From Spirometra erinaceieuropaei (taxonomy: Eukaryota > Platyhelminthes > Cestoda > Diphyllobothriidea > Diphyllobothriidae), in contig CACRXP010000148.1 of assembly GCA_902702965.1 (NCBI GenBank), positions 972,786 through 1,036,785 of the forward strand: a stretch of 64,000 bases of DNA. Direction: 5' to 3'. Of the stretch, positions 21,755 to 33,128 are shown in pieces. A model generated the notes under the pieces. It made no database searches. It had not been told where the DNA came from and saw only the letters and a list, made by a program, of their open reading frames with translations. Numbering within the stretch: position 1 is the stretch's first letter; the number at the start of each line of letters is the position of its first letter. The position numbers were made by a program, and so were the translations under genes.

Positions 21755-21915
21755 TCTCTCAGTGCTAGAGCGTTAGTCTTTCAAACGCTCAATGACCAAG
21801 AGTCTGGGTTTGAGTCCCACGTTACTGTGAACCTGCAATTGGTTATGACTGGCTGATGCCGTCCAATAAGCCAAAAATAGCCCTTCCAATGGCCCTTGAC
21901 TTTGTCGGCATTTAG
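21755..21915 (+). repeat. tRNA-derived SINE copy
   Basis: The head has CAGTGCTAGAGCGTTAGTC and a B-box in TGGGTTTGAGTCCCACG. The tail has GGTTATGACTGGCTGATGCC, AATAAGCCAAAAATAG and CCCTTGACTTTGTCGGCA. Head, tail and order match the other copies. It lies about 70 bp downstream of another SINE head in the same orientation. Confidence 0.7.
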
Positions 21916-24900
21916 TCAAGTATGGATGTCTCTTAAGAAGAGCAGAAATGCTAATAAAGGCGAAAATTCCTGCCCAAATGAGTACATTTCAATCTTCTGA
22001 ATTGCATGCAGACTGCCAACGCAAATAGCTGAGTACAAACAACGGCAAAAGGACAGTGGCCTTTGAAGAGTTGTTATTTACGCATGTTTACAGTAAATAT
22101 CCTTTAAGAATCAGTTGAATGCAAATTATGGCATACATTCCAGTTCGTCATGTCCGCTCGTGTGTTCCAAGATCTTGTTGCGCGAAATCGATGCAATTTT
22201 TGCTTTGTATTGTTGGAAAGGTTGTTGATTAAAATGATGATGATTTCCCTTAATGTCGCATATAGAGGCCTAAGGTCATATGCTGTCAGAGCGGTCATTA
22301 AACAATTAATGTGAATAAAATTTGCAGATGAAATCTTAAGCATACCATTTTGCGTGTTTGAAGCAAGCATTCACAGCAGAACTTACTGAAACCGAAAAGT
22401 TATCGTCGGCTTATCAACTGCAACCTCTTCCTGTATAACAGAGATTACGAATGTAAAAGATACAGAGATGTAAATCGCCGCAGAAGAAATCAACACAGTT
22501 GATAAGACGTTGCGAAATTTGTTGGTTAAAGAAATCATGCTATGTACGCTTGTTTCAAATTCCTACGGAGATATAGTGCTCCATTTTCTATGTAGCAGGA
22601 GAAATTTTCTTCCGTCAAGATAACGTGTGGTCTTGGAGATAGGGAGTCAATTGATTTGTAGAGTTTCCTTGAATTGTCAGCAAATGCCATTGGGTTTTCA
22701 CTTTTCTAAACCGGCTGAGCAAAATGATAAGTTCTGTGCTGTTTTTATCAAATCCATCACGGTAAAATATTTTGCGAGTGCATTTACTGAAGCACTGGGT
22801 CTTTAAACATTCATTTTTTGCGGATGGCTGTTGGCAGCAAATCTGATGTCTCACCCAAACATGAAACCCGCTGTCGAAAAAAATGAACGTCCACAATATT
22901 GCACTACTCCCTGTACATCCACTTTTCTAAAAGTAAAGTTGGGAACTTTAATAAGTAGTTATCGAATCCTGATTATTGTCTTAGCTTATGTTGACTCCTC
23001 TTCGTTCATGTCTATTGTACGATCTGCTGCCGCAGAGTTCGAAACGAAGACTCCGGAACTATCAATAATCGTACTTTTGTTCAAAGGACCGATCCCCGAT
23101 TTCCGTTTTCGGAGTGAAAAAACGACAATCCAGTACCTTTTTAATAATGTTTTCAAAGGGGCAGTGAATTCATTTACTACTATCAATAAATGATAAAAAC
23201 CACGTCACCTTTTAATCGGTGACAGTATGGAGCATCAACATTTGTGGTACTTCGAGGTTCTTAGATGTTTAGCTCTTTTGCGCAACGGAAATGCTCCTCG
23301 ATGCAAGTAACCATGGCTTTAAACTATACCCTCTGCGCATATTTTGCCCCCATCACGTAACAAGATAGCTTATTGATTTTTTGTCAATAATTCTTACCAT
23401 TCATGTGGACGTTTAAATTACTTAAAGTCTTAATCCGCATTTGCGAGTAAATACATCTTCTGTAGCACCGAATCTTTGAAAGTAGCTCCTTAGAGATTTT
23501 GAAGTGAAAAAGGCAGAGGATTTTCAAACATCCTTCAAAATTAGCTTATGAAAGGGAAGTCTGTTGACAGGTTTACCTGAGTCTAAAAGTGTCGAGCAAT
23601 TAGATGCCTGCAAGCGGCACGTATATGGATCTAAAAGTGTCGAAATATTGTGCCCTATTGACCACACTGAAGGAAGCACGAGAGTTTAGCAACGAGTTAC
23701 TATCACAAGATATCGAAAAGGTTGTGCTAAAACTTCGCCCTTTTTATCGGTAAATCCTTTATGTTTCTAAGGTCCCTACCAATTAGCATTGCAATTCTGT
23801 ATCCTAAAGGAAATATTGGCGTACTTAAAGAAACGCATCCGTGAACAGTACTCACCATTATGGGAGGTTAAAGCATAAACTGTTGACTGTTGTTTGTGTT
23901 ACCATCTCGTTAAACCCTGTCAGACACTGATTAGGCACCGGCTGAATATATCTGACGGATGGCTCTCGATATAGGCTTTCAATATGGGAACTGAGCTCTT
24001 CGCTTGAGCCGTTTAATAGCTCTATAAACCGGGGTTTTCATATCAGACCTTCCCAAAATGGTGCAAAACGATGATTGGCTGAATTGGACAACGGAAGACA
24101 TGACATAAATTGTAGTCCCGAAATACTTTACCATTGTCGGCATTGACCCTAACATTTTATAAGGTTCGCTTTGCCTTATGTAAAGCAAAAAAGCCTGCAA
24201 AAGCACAGAAGGATCGACTTTCGTCGTTTTACCCTATCCTGAGCCGGAGCGCCATTGAGTTGGAACCCAGGTGTTATTGTATCAGAGACCCTAGTTTGAC
24301 AGTTAAGCCAAGGGACTGACCTTTCCCGACACAAGTGACTTGTAATGCTCCCGACTTCATCGGATAGAGTGTGGGCCCGAGGGCTAGTTTACTAGTTGAA
24401 CTAGACCTGTTTTCAACACCGTTTTATTTATCGAAAACACCCCTCTACCACTGCTTGCTCTTCACTGTGTTTATGTCCATAGGGGACCAGGCGTGGCGCT
24501 CCCATACCAGAAGCAACCTCTCGTATTTCGTCCTACAATCGGAACAGGCTATTGAAAGCTGTCCCCCATGGCCATGGGGCGTTTCGAATGATCCCGCACC
24601 TAGACTGAACTGCCTGGCCACAAATGTCCCTGTGGAAAATAAAAAGACCTCAAAAATTACTTGCCTAGTAGGATAGAGCGGGGAATTATCTGCGAGCAAT
24701 TGTTACAAAACGTTGCCCTAGCAGTTTAGGTCTGTCTATTAATATCAATAGAGGAATGTCGAAAACAAAACGCTACATTAACGCCAGACCACCACTTCTC
24801 CCCAACAGAGGACTGAAACGTGAACGTTACCTATTAACCAAGTAAAATATTCAAATTTTCCCATTTCACCTAGTCACCTAGATGGGTGGTGTTTTTTGGG

Positions 24901-26280
24901 AAGGACATAATGTCTGATTGTAGCGACTGCATTAAGTGAGCTTAGAACAAAGTCTTAACTGTTAACGAATAGAATGCACTTCTGGTTGTCGTTCACGTTT
25001 TCCAGAAAAAGAACTCTTTCAACTAGGAAGGTTTGTTTAAACCGGTAATAGTACCTCCAATTATGCAAATATATGACACTATGCCGGTTATTCCGCGAAG
25101 AATATATGAAACATTTGCGACTTGCGCCCCAAAAAACGATTATTACTCAGACAAAGGTGTCCTTTACATCGATTGACAATGTCTGTAGAATGCTTATACT
25201 TTTGGAAACGATCGATACTACAAATACTACCTCGGAACTTCTTCCTGCTGGGGCCTTTTTCTTCGAGAGTTAAAATATTCCGTCTTTTCGAGACTGCAGT
25301 AATTCATTAGTATTTGACGTTTTGGGGCATTGGAGCAACTTAGTGGTCATTATGCCACAGAACACGAAGACACGTCGCGAACTTCCGGATATTGAAGCAA
25401 CTGGGCAGGCTTTTTGGCCGAATTCTGGGATATGCGAATATTCCCTAAGCATCATAAAACTGCGACATTGTTTCCGGAAAGGATAATCGAATTTCTGTGA
25501 GTAATGAAGAAGGGCTGAGATGACCACCGCTCATCATAGTTATCTGGAGTGACTCACAGGAGCAGGCCGTTGCGTCATTGCTCGTAAGTAAATGGGCCAG
25601 TATAAACACTGATTAGGACGAGACAGGCTGAGATGATCACTCCTAACTCATCGTTCTTAGGCAACCAGCATTACTATTACCCCAAATACATGAGCAACAG
25701 AGCATGTCCTCTACTATATCGTGTTAAATGAGTAATCTTCCTGCTCAAAAGAGCATTCGGGTGATTCATACAAATTTCACCATTCGATAAGCATAATGAC
25801 GCCTCCCTAGATGACCCAGTATTGTTATGTAAAACTGTGTCACAAAAACGCACTGAATGTAGTTTAAAACGGCAGCAAATGAAACCGTGGACAGTGTATC
25901 AAAATAAACTGGCACAGGTAGACCGCTTTAAAGTCATGACTTTCAAGATAACGTGTGCTCCCAACAAAAATTACACCCAGAGCTGAGCTATTTCAGTGGC
26001 CGTTGCCTTACATGATAATAATTTTTTTGCAGCAATCAGTGAGACTTTAGTAAACGAATTCGAAAGTATTTATAAACAGCGCATCCATTCATAGGTGTTC
26101 AGCAGCCCCAAAATAGTGAAGTTCTCGTGTTTTCAAGGCAAAGAAGAGCAACCAAAGACAGGCGAACTCGGATTTGACTCGTCTAAAAAGAAAGGGTATG
26201 GTAGGTAACTCCCTTGGGGGGACCGTAGTCAGCCTCAAACCTAAAATCAGCAATTGCTATGCCTCAAATGGAAAACCACT
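21916..26280. other. about 4.4 kb with no recognisable gene
   Basis: The open frames are at most about 120 codons, lack motifs, and often overlap on opposite strands. No copies of the main repeats were recognised. This is the largest block here that looks like unique DNA. Confidence 0.45.
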
Positions 26281-26284
26281 TAAC

Positions 26285-26420
26285 TTAAGTCAACCCTAAA
26301 ACCCTAACCCTAGCCTCAACTTCAAATCAAAACCACGGTCCAAGTCTGACAACCCTAGTCCCTAGAATAACCCAACTAACACCATTTCTAACCATTACCC
26401 AAACCCTAACCTTGAGCCTA
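26285..26420 (+). repeat. degenerate telomere-like CCCTAA-rich block
   Basis: Imperfect repeats of ACCCTAA type (AACCCTAAAACCCTAACCC, then CAACCCTAGTCCC, ACCCAAACCCTAACC). The C-rich strand is +. The units are too variable for a functional telomere. The same kind of block occurs at 43.04 and 54.69 kb, each embedded in related repeat sequence. Confidence 0.6.
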
Positions 26421-26549
26421 AAATGGGCAGCCTTACTGTCGATACCGTTATCGGAGATCACAATCTGTTTCCTGCGTAACCCCTATCGCAACCTACTGCC
26501 AGGCAAACCGTTATGAAACACACCTAACTAAGCAAGAAGGTGGGCTTTT

Positions 26550-27760
26550 GAGCAACCACCCTACACACCCTACAGTTACCGTCTAAACTCTAGCTTCCGA
26601 ACTCAAAGGAAACCTAGCAGAGTAAGGGAGGAAACATAGCCTTCTTTTCCGACTTATTGTGGGGAAAACTTGGATGCTGCCGAGTTTTTGATGAAGGCTC
26701 CTAACACATGTAGCCTCAAGGCGTCTGCTGTCTACGGAACGGTGCCAAAATAACGAACAGAAAGATGGCGACTGTCCTAACTGCGCAATTAATCCGAAAG
26801 ACGGCTCTAAACGAAACTTGGAGCAACCGTGACCAAAAATGCTATAATTTTTGAAAATCTCCAGACTCTCTGGGTATTTATCTGAAGATAGGCCAGGGAG
26901 GGGAGCCCCCAAGCTGAATATCAAATTATCAGGTCTCCTGCAGGGGTCAGCGATGATTGTTTTCATCGCAGTTTTCTTCGACTTCTAAAAAACCCCAAGC
27001 AGATAACAAGGTCAACATAGAAAACAAGAACCTTGATGGGTAGCATTTCCCAATGTGGCCGTTAAACGGTTTTTTATCATTTAAGCCATTACCTTATGGC
27101 GAAAAAAGCAAGTTTCAGTAAGACAATGGAATAGCAACCCCCTAAATACAGGTGGCCTTGTGTTAAATTCCAGGAAAATAACTTATTTCCGCTTTCTAAC
27201 CCTAATCTCCCTAGGATGTAGTGTAAGACCACCCGTGTTGGGCTGGTGCGTGGTCCTAACACCATGTCTTAGCCTGGTTTTTCAGGTTGATCCACTGCTT
27301 ATAAGGGGACGTTTTTAAAAAAATGTGCATAAGCCAACTCTGTCTAAGAAGTCCCTCTCAAATGCCTTCATCCAACGGAGAAACCTCCGGAACGCAGAGC
27401 GCATCGTTACGAATAATGCTGTGTCTTTTAAAGCCCATTGAAGGGAATTTTGAGAACCACGTTTACGAGGACAAATTAGAGGTTGCGCTGGTTCGTAAGG
27501 TGAGACCACCAACGCAGCAGAGTTGGAAGCGAGCTACCGAGGCGAGTTTTCCTCTTTGTAGTGGTTTGCTTTGCTTTGAAGTGTAGAACACATGAGAGAA
27601 ATCAATGCGCGCACCACAGAAGTGGTCAGCGGTTGAGTCACAACACCGAGATCAACAGCGGGTTTGGAAAAGTCAAGTGGCCTTGAGCTGAGTCCCAAAG
27701 AGCCCTGTGGACGCAGGTCAGGCTCCGCAACAATTTTAACTGCCTAACTGATCAGTGGCA
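26550..27760 (+). repeat. telomere-like dispersed family C, copy 1 (body)
   Basis: Ordered matches to 42160-43460 include AAAGATGGCGACTGTCCTAA-type sequence with CTGCGCAATTAATCCGAAAG (against CTGCGCAGTTAATTTGAAAG), then TTTTGAGAACCACG with a following GTCGTAAG/TTCGTAAG block, and a downstream GGTCAGGC. Spacing is conserved only roughly. No coding sequence is recognisable. Confidence 0.55.
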
Positions 27761-27828
27761 CAGAACGGAACCAGGTTGACTTATAACTAACCAATCCACC
27801 CCTCGGCAGAGGTCTAACTGGTAAGCTA

Positions 27829-28200
27829 CAGTAGGTGGATGGCGCATGAAATGTCAACCGGAATTCCGAAATGCGTTTTCGTATCGAAAAGATTAGTTAA
27901 ATAGGGTTGTAAAACTAGTCATCATGCAACATATTTCTATAATATTTCAGTTACCTCACGATGCGGGCTTTCGAATGAACTTCCGTCTTGTTGCATGCAA
28001 AAACTATACTCTGTAAGAAATGACTACTTACGTAGCATGCATTTTTCTCATTGATGTTCGATGTCCCTAAATGTACAATTATATTTCATGGACAACATGC
28101 ATAGAAATATTCATTATTTTTCTTCATTAGGTAGAAAATTACATCTATTTTAGTTTTACACTCGAAGTAGGGATATACTTTGGTTGTCAGGGAAGTACAT
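27829..28200. mobile_element. foldback MITE, single arm
   Basis: It begins CAGTAGGTGGATGGCGCATG and contains GAAATGTCAACCGGAATTCC, AAATGACTACTTACGTAGCA and TTTGGTTGTCAGGG. It stops where the loop should begin, so the second arm is missing. Termini are of subfamily B. Confidence 0.75.
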
Positions 28201-28895
28201 TTTACCTATTTATTGTTATTTAATTCAGATTTTATTTTCGCAATATGGGCGACATTTTTAAGATTTAATTGTGACTTTTGACCGGCGCCTTGTGGCAGGG
28301 GAATCACGCTATAATTAAACAACAATGGTAGCAACCCCGCTATAGTAGCCTCCAGCAATTTGCTAACTTGCAGTCTAACGTAATTCAGTGTGAAGAGATC
28401 GCGAATGACTAGACCGACAGGTACCACGAGGCATCGGAATGCAGCATGTAATTGGGTGAATTTAAATATATATAGCAACGTTAAAATAGCGTGGTTAAGT
28501 GTTATGCGCATTGCAGATGGTCTTTTGGACTATTTCAAGGAGGGCGTGGAGGAGTAGAAAGTACAGATGACTCATTTCGGATCCAATACAAACGTTCCTC
28601 ATTGTAGAAAAAACTTAGCAGGTTTTGATTATCACGATGAGTAGGCTGAGGGATAGCTCAAGCTTTCTCCTGACTTGGGAGCAAAATGCAACGACTCCTT
28701 GTATGGGGACCCCTGTGGAAATTCTCTTAGGTGGCGAATGCGAGAGACTCCTTTGTCCAATTGCTAACCTGTTTAGACGCGACAGAGCACTGTCGGGTCT
28801 GGTGCGATAAAATGACAGTGGGCCGAAGCGCTGGTGTCCACGATATTTGCCTCATTGTAGAAGGAGTCAAAACCGAATGTGGTAGGAATGGGATG
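28201..28895. other. no recognisable feature
   Basis: AT-rich DNA between a one-armed foldback element and a Penelope terminal fragment. No gene was recognised. Confidence 0.4.
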
Positions 28896-28899
28896 CCGA

Positions 28900-29110
28900 T
28901 AAAGGCGAACAGGCGAGTTTCGAGAAGTTCTTCAGAAGAAGAAGGAGATGCGAGATGGCCTGACGTTTCGGATTCTCCCTCGAACCCATCATCGAAGACG
29001 ATCGCAGCTAAAGGTAGTGGAAGCACAAGGACTGCAGTATTCATACTTCTTAGCTGCCGTGGGGCCACATGCGTACTATAATCAACAACTTTCGCGATCG
29101 CCGCTGGGGG
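28900..29110 (-). mobile_element. Penelope-like terminal fragment with hammerhead-like motif
   Basis: The block matches the terminal sequence of the Penelope copies at 55.9 and 63.4 kb. Shared landmarks are AGGCGAACAGGCGAGT, CTTCAGAAG, GGCCTGACGTTTCGGATTC and TCGAACCCATCAT. On the minus strand the last two give GAAAC, GTC and a TCGATGA segment close to the CTGATGA of hammerhead ribozymes. No RT or GIY-YIG coding sequence is attached, so this is a solitary terminal repeat. Confidence 0.6.
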
Positions 29111-29254
29111 TCGTGATTAATGTGAGAAAAGCTTGTCAGTCCGCGTCCGAGTAGTTAACTGCGGCAATTTCATCATCCTAGTTGGATGTTGACGTGGTGA
29201 GTAGTCCGAAAATTGGCCCGCCGTCACCGGGATAGTTGCTCGCAAGCGCCTCCC

Positions 29255-29425
29255 CACGTGACTGGGAGACTGGAATAGCCAGTTCTGGATTATCAGTCGT
29301 GATCTACTACTTATGCCCTACTCCATGTTTGAATAACCTGCACTTGGAACCAAGATTTTCTGGTCATCGACTGTTGAATAGTTCTACACTCTGCCATTAA
29401 GCCACGAGGCCGTTTTCTTGTGTGT
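29255..29425 (-). repeat. tRNA-derived SINE copy
   Basis: The + strand shows the antisense tail (GACTGGGAGACTGGAATAGC, then CAGTTCTGGATTATCAG and TTATGCCCTACTCCATG). An antisense B-box region follows (ACTTGGAACCAAGA), and the A-box side is CTCTGCCATTAAGCCACG. The head is more decayed than in the 4.1 and 5.2 kb copies. Confidence 0.65.
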
Positions 29426-29744
29426 TGAGATCGGACTGCTCGGTTTGGTCGAAGTGTGTTTATCGGTCGAGAGTTCCTTTCTCACATCATTTTAGGTTCT
29501 TATGCAACCGTCCTAGATCTGACCTCAAGACACAGGGATACGAGCATGTCCCGCAACCTGATCGATAAACACAATCTCACCTCCTTAATGCCGTGAAGTG
29601 GGGGATTCACGAGTTGTGAGGATGAAGTTGTGAGTAAAAGGAAAGAACTGGCAGTAGAGGCTGCACAATATGGTCCACCTGTGCGTACAAATCTGGTTCC
29701 CCTTTCGTATTTTTGATGAGATTGGGTAGCATAGAAAATACTTT

Positions 29745-29950
29745 GTGATTAAACGCGGTAAGGATCGGGAGAAAGACCCCAAAAATCTGTGGCATACAAA
29801 GAATACCCATCATACTTATTTAAGTGGGTTTGCGTCTGACACGATTATTTCGGTTCGGTGTTTCATCGTCCAAGGATGGGTCGTCTGTTGTAGACGGTCT
29901 GGTGCATTATCTTCAATGACCTCAACTCATAGAGTTGAGAAGCGATCGTT
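29745..29950 (+). repeat. dispersed repeat family G, copy 1
   Basis: It aligns with the minus strand of 63495-63670. Shared landmarks are GTAAGGAT, TGTGGCATACAAAGAATAC, ACTTATTTAAG, GACACGATTATTTCGGTT, TGGGTCGTCTGTTGTAGACGGTCTGGTG and CAACTCA. The GTCTGTTGTAGAC segment is itself palindromic. Both copies lie within 1 kb of a Penelope terminal fragment. No product is encoded. Confidence 0.7.
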
Positions 29951-30470
29951 GTAGAAACTTAACGTTTATTTTTTTAATTGTCCTGCTTAATTTCAATTGC
30001 TAGATGTCAATGCAATAAAGCCTTTCCACCCGAAAAACGTAATTACCGATTATCTATACCTATTCTGCCAATCCTCTATGCATACAAAGGCCCTGCCCGC
30101 AAAAGCCCTATTACCACCTTCTCCGTAAGACAGGCACATTTGACTGGTCATGTGTGTGTGTGTGTTTGGGGTCCCCCAGCCGATCGTTGCCATAAACGTA
30201 AATAGAGTCTACACGTCAACCTTCGAGGAGTGCTGTGGTCAGTGCTGCCAGCCCGCGTTGTCACGGTATCTGTGGGCTCTCAACGGCCGATTTGGCAGGC
30301 ATTCGGCAGCCCAACCTGCCAGCTGCATTTGCATCTGTGACTGCTTGTCAACGGTTCGGCCGTCGTTACCGCCGGGGGTCCGCCGGGTGGCCCACGGCGC
30401 AGGGACGGTGACGCGTACGTGAACTAGTTTGTGGTGAAGGTAGATTGGCAATGCATTTACTTTACACCTA
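29951..30470. other. no gene; GT microsatellite and GC-rich patch
   Basis: A TGTGTGTGTGTGTG run lies at about 30150-30166. A GC- and CpG-rich patch covers about 30225-30420 (for example CCGCCGGGGGTCCGCCGGG). Short frames exist on both strands without recognisable motifs. The patch ends just before a foldback element. Confidence 0.4.
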
Positions 30471-31215
30471 CAGTAGGTGGACTAACTCATGAAATGTCCA
30501 CCGAAATTCCGAAATGCGTTTTCAATTAGGAAGACTTACCTAGGAGGGGTTGTAATATTGATTATCGTGCTCTGTATGATCATATCGTACGTCGGATTGG
30601 CCAGGATGTCGGCTTTTGAATGCATCTCCTTTCGTCCTCCTGCCGAAAGAAGTCTCGGTAAAAATTAACCACTTAAATAACCTGCATTTTTCACATTGAC
30701 TTTCGATGGGCTTGCAAATTCAAATATATTTCATAGACACCTCAAACAAAAGTATGCTTTCTTTCAGTCGGTTGACAGGGAATCACCTCATCTTTATATT
30801 TTATACTCGCAGATGAAGTATAATTTGGTTTTAAAAAAGTTTCTAATTGTAAGAATTTTAAGGGCCGTGCAATGTCCATTCATGCAGCATCGTACATGTC
30901 CGTTCACCACTGCTCGTCATGAAATGTACAACATGGTTCGCATCCATTACAAAATTTCATGGACTTTTTATAGCACCTTCTTTAAGTCCTGAAAAAATAT
31001 GCGATTTCATTTACCCGTAACACATGCACCATATAGACTAAAATCACTAAGCGTTAATGCAACGACGGATCAGGCTCCGAATTATTCAGAAATCAGAAAA
31101 CATTTTTAAAATCTAATTGTACTTCTTATTAGATTATAAAATATAAAGACAGCGTGGTTGTTTACCAATATCGTAAATGAAAGCATATTTCTGTGCGTGG
31201 TTTCTATACAATATA
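30471..31215. mobile_element. foldback MITE, left part, split by a Tc1 insertion
   Basis: It starts CAGTAGGTGGACTAACTCAT after TA (30469-30470). The first about 50 bases are subfamily-B-like, but the rest of the arm and the loop (AAGCGTTAATGCAACGACGG) are subfamily A. At 31214-31215 the arm is interrupted at a TA by the Tc1/mariner element and resumes at 33129. Joining the flanks at one TA restores the arm sequence seen in other copies, so the insertion is clean. The right remainder is 33129-33365. Confidence 0.85.
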
Positions 31216-33128
31216 CAGTACCTGTGCTAACTCATGAAATGTCATGAATTAACACAGGTTTACGACTTTAACGCAGAATCGGTAAGCACTACGGCTCCCA
31301 AAGTCTGATAGCGGAAAATAAAAGATGCGTCAAAGAAATAAAGCAACGTTTGGTTAAGAAAATATTATTTACTGAGATAAAAACAAATAATTTTCGACAA
31401 AAGTTACATTTTCGAGAAACGCCTATATTACAAGCAAGTTAATAAAGGCTACGTATGAGGGCGTATAAAGGAGGAGGGCGCATAAAAAGGCAAAAATAAT
31501 TAAAGACAGAAACAGATACAAAAAATCAGTACTTTGTTGATTGTCCATTTGAATTAATAACGGCGGAAAGTCTGTCAGACATAGACATGACGAGGTTATC
31601 TATGGTGGATTGTGAAATGTAATTATTGAGTATGAAATCCAATTTTTCCTGCATTGAAAGAGTCTTCTTAGCTTTGTGCCAATTTCTTTTGACTATTCCA
31701 AAAAGATTTTCGATAGGATTCAAATCGGGACTGTTGGCCAGGATGAAAATGGATTGGAGGCCGATGGCGGAGAGGGTGGTTGTTGTCTAAAATGTTAGAT
31801 TATATTTGCAAGCGGCATCTAATTCGTACCTCTTTAGAGCGGTGGACAGGTGCATTGTCCTGCAAAATTACAGTATCCATTGGGCGCCGACTTATGCCGT
31901 TGTAGCCGAAAGCATCCTTGACGATTGCAATAAACACCTTGCTGTTGATGGTGTCGGATGTTGACCGCCAGACAGGCCGCTCACCGAATTTAATCGCCAT
32001 CCAAACCATCATCCGCCGACACTTCTTGAATGTTGCCGTCGGCGTAGTGTGTTCTCTTGGGAAGTTCTTTCCACATATGACGGTTTGGAGCGATTTCGTA
32101 GGCTTGTCTAAAAATAGAACCTCATCGCAGAAGAAAATGCTCTTCCAAAATGAAGATCTGTAATCAATATAATTCTTAGCAAATAAAGGCCGTTCTCTAA
32201 TTAGTTTTCTACTTAAATATGGCTTAATCATGGCCTTCCGCCGCTGCAGTTCAAATTCCTTCATCCTTTTTCTAATGATGTTCATAGAAAACATCGGCAG
32301 ATGTTCCCGTTGAATGGTCTCAATGAGCATGTAATGAAACGTTTTTAGTGTACGACGAATAAAATCGTCGTCTTGATTACTTGTGGACCGTTTGGGTCTC
32401 CCTATCTTATTTCTAGGAACAGTTTTATTATTAATAATGCGCCACAGAGTGACCTTGCTAATATTGAAAATACTAGCTAACGACTCACGCGGGATTCCCT
32501 CCGCCGCTAATTTTCGGATGCGCTGAAAGTCAACTTCGGATAAGTATTGTTTAGACATAGGTATCGTTTGGCGTGGTAGAGAAAAGTGACGGCATGTCGC
32601 GCGAACTCAATATATATTCGTTTACGACACGCATTTTCAGTCTGGTAAAACAATCACACTGATAAACTTTTTTATTTCGGTATTTTGAAATACAAAACTT
32701 TACGAATTTGTAAAATAGAATTTTTAGATGAAGAATCGCACGTTACTTCCTGAACACAACAAGAAATAATTTATTTGCATTTCCCTGATTTTGTTGATAT
32801 TGAAATTTAATTTTTTTTGTTCGAAAGTTTTTTGAAAAATTTCGTCCTTTTATTAATCTTCTTAATCAGACTAATAAGGTAACACAAAGAATTTCGATCC
32901 GAAAGCTTTAATAGCGTAGGAAACTGCTTGAATATCAGGAATCCTCCGATTTCGGCGAAATGCGGCCCGTTTTCAATTTAATATACAGATCCGTATCAAA
33001 CTTTCCTTCAGCAAACGGCCTTTTCGTCCTTATTTCAACTAAATAAACACAAATAACAACACCAAAAATACGTTACATTTTCTACTCTTATTTTGACCTC
33101 GGCCTTTAATGAGTTGGCAGAGGTACTG
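31216..33128 (-). mobile_element. Tc1/mariner-superfamily DNA transposon, 1913 bp
   Basis: It begins CAGTACCTGTGCTAACTCAT, ends ATGAGTTGGCAGAGGTACTG, and is flanked on both sides by the TA target duplication (31214-31215, 33129-33130). The terminal inverted repeats are about 23-25 bp. Inside the left end lies an imperfect 17-base inverted pair (31220-31259) and a shorter one lies inside the right end. A minus-strand transposase frame occupies 31526-32558. The outermost about 30 bases match the foldback MITE ends almost perfectly, while the interior does not. The frameshift in the transposase makes this copy non-autonomous now. Confidence 0.9.
31526..32558 (-). pseudogene. Tc1/mariner transposase, frameshifted
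   Basis: The DDE transposase cuts the element at its terminal repeats and inserts it at TA. The start ATG at 32558 opens 252 codons. Residues 1-50 form a helix-turn-helix (LSEVDFQRIRKLAAEGI, then SKVTLWRIIN), followed by the GRPK motif at 53-56 that corresponds to the Tc1 GRPR box. Catalytic Asp145 lies in FFCDEVLF and Asp234 in LQDNAPVH. After codon 252 the frame shifts. The last part continues in another frame, with ANSPDLNPIENLFG carrying the catalytic Glu, and ends at 31526. The D-to-E distance is 148 nt, not a multiple of three and well above the 105 nt of a DD34E enzyme, so an insertion plus a frameshift is likely. It sits 570 bp from the right end of the transposon. Confidence 0.85.

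Noticed and set aside
26285..26420. Chromosome end or ancient telomere fusion
   Set aside because: The CCCTAA-like units are short and irregular, and similar blocks recur inside a dispersed repeat, so a carried repeat explains it better.
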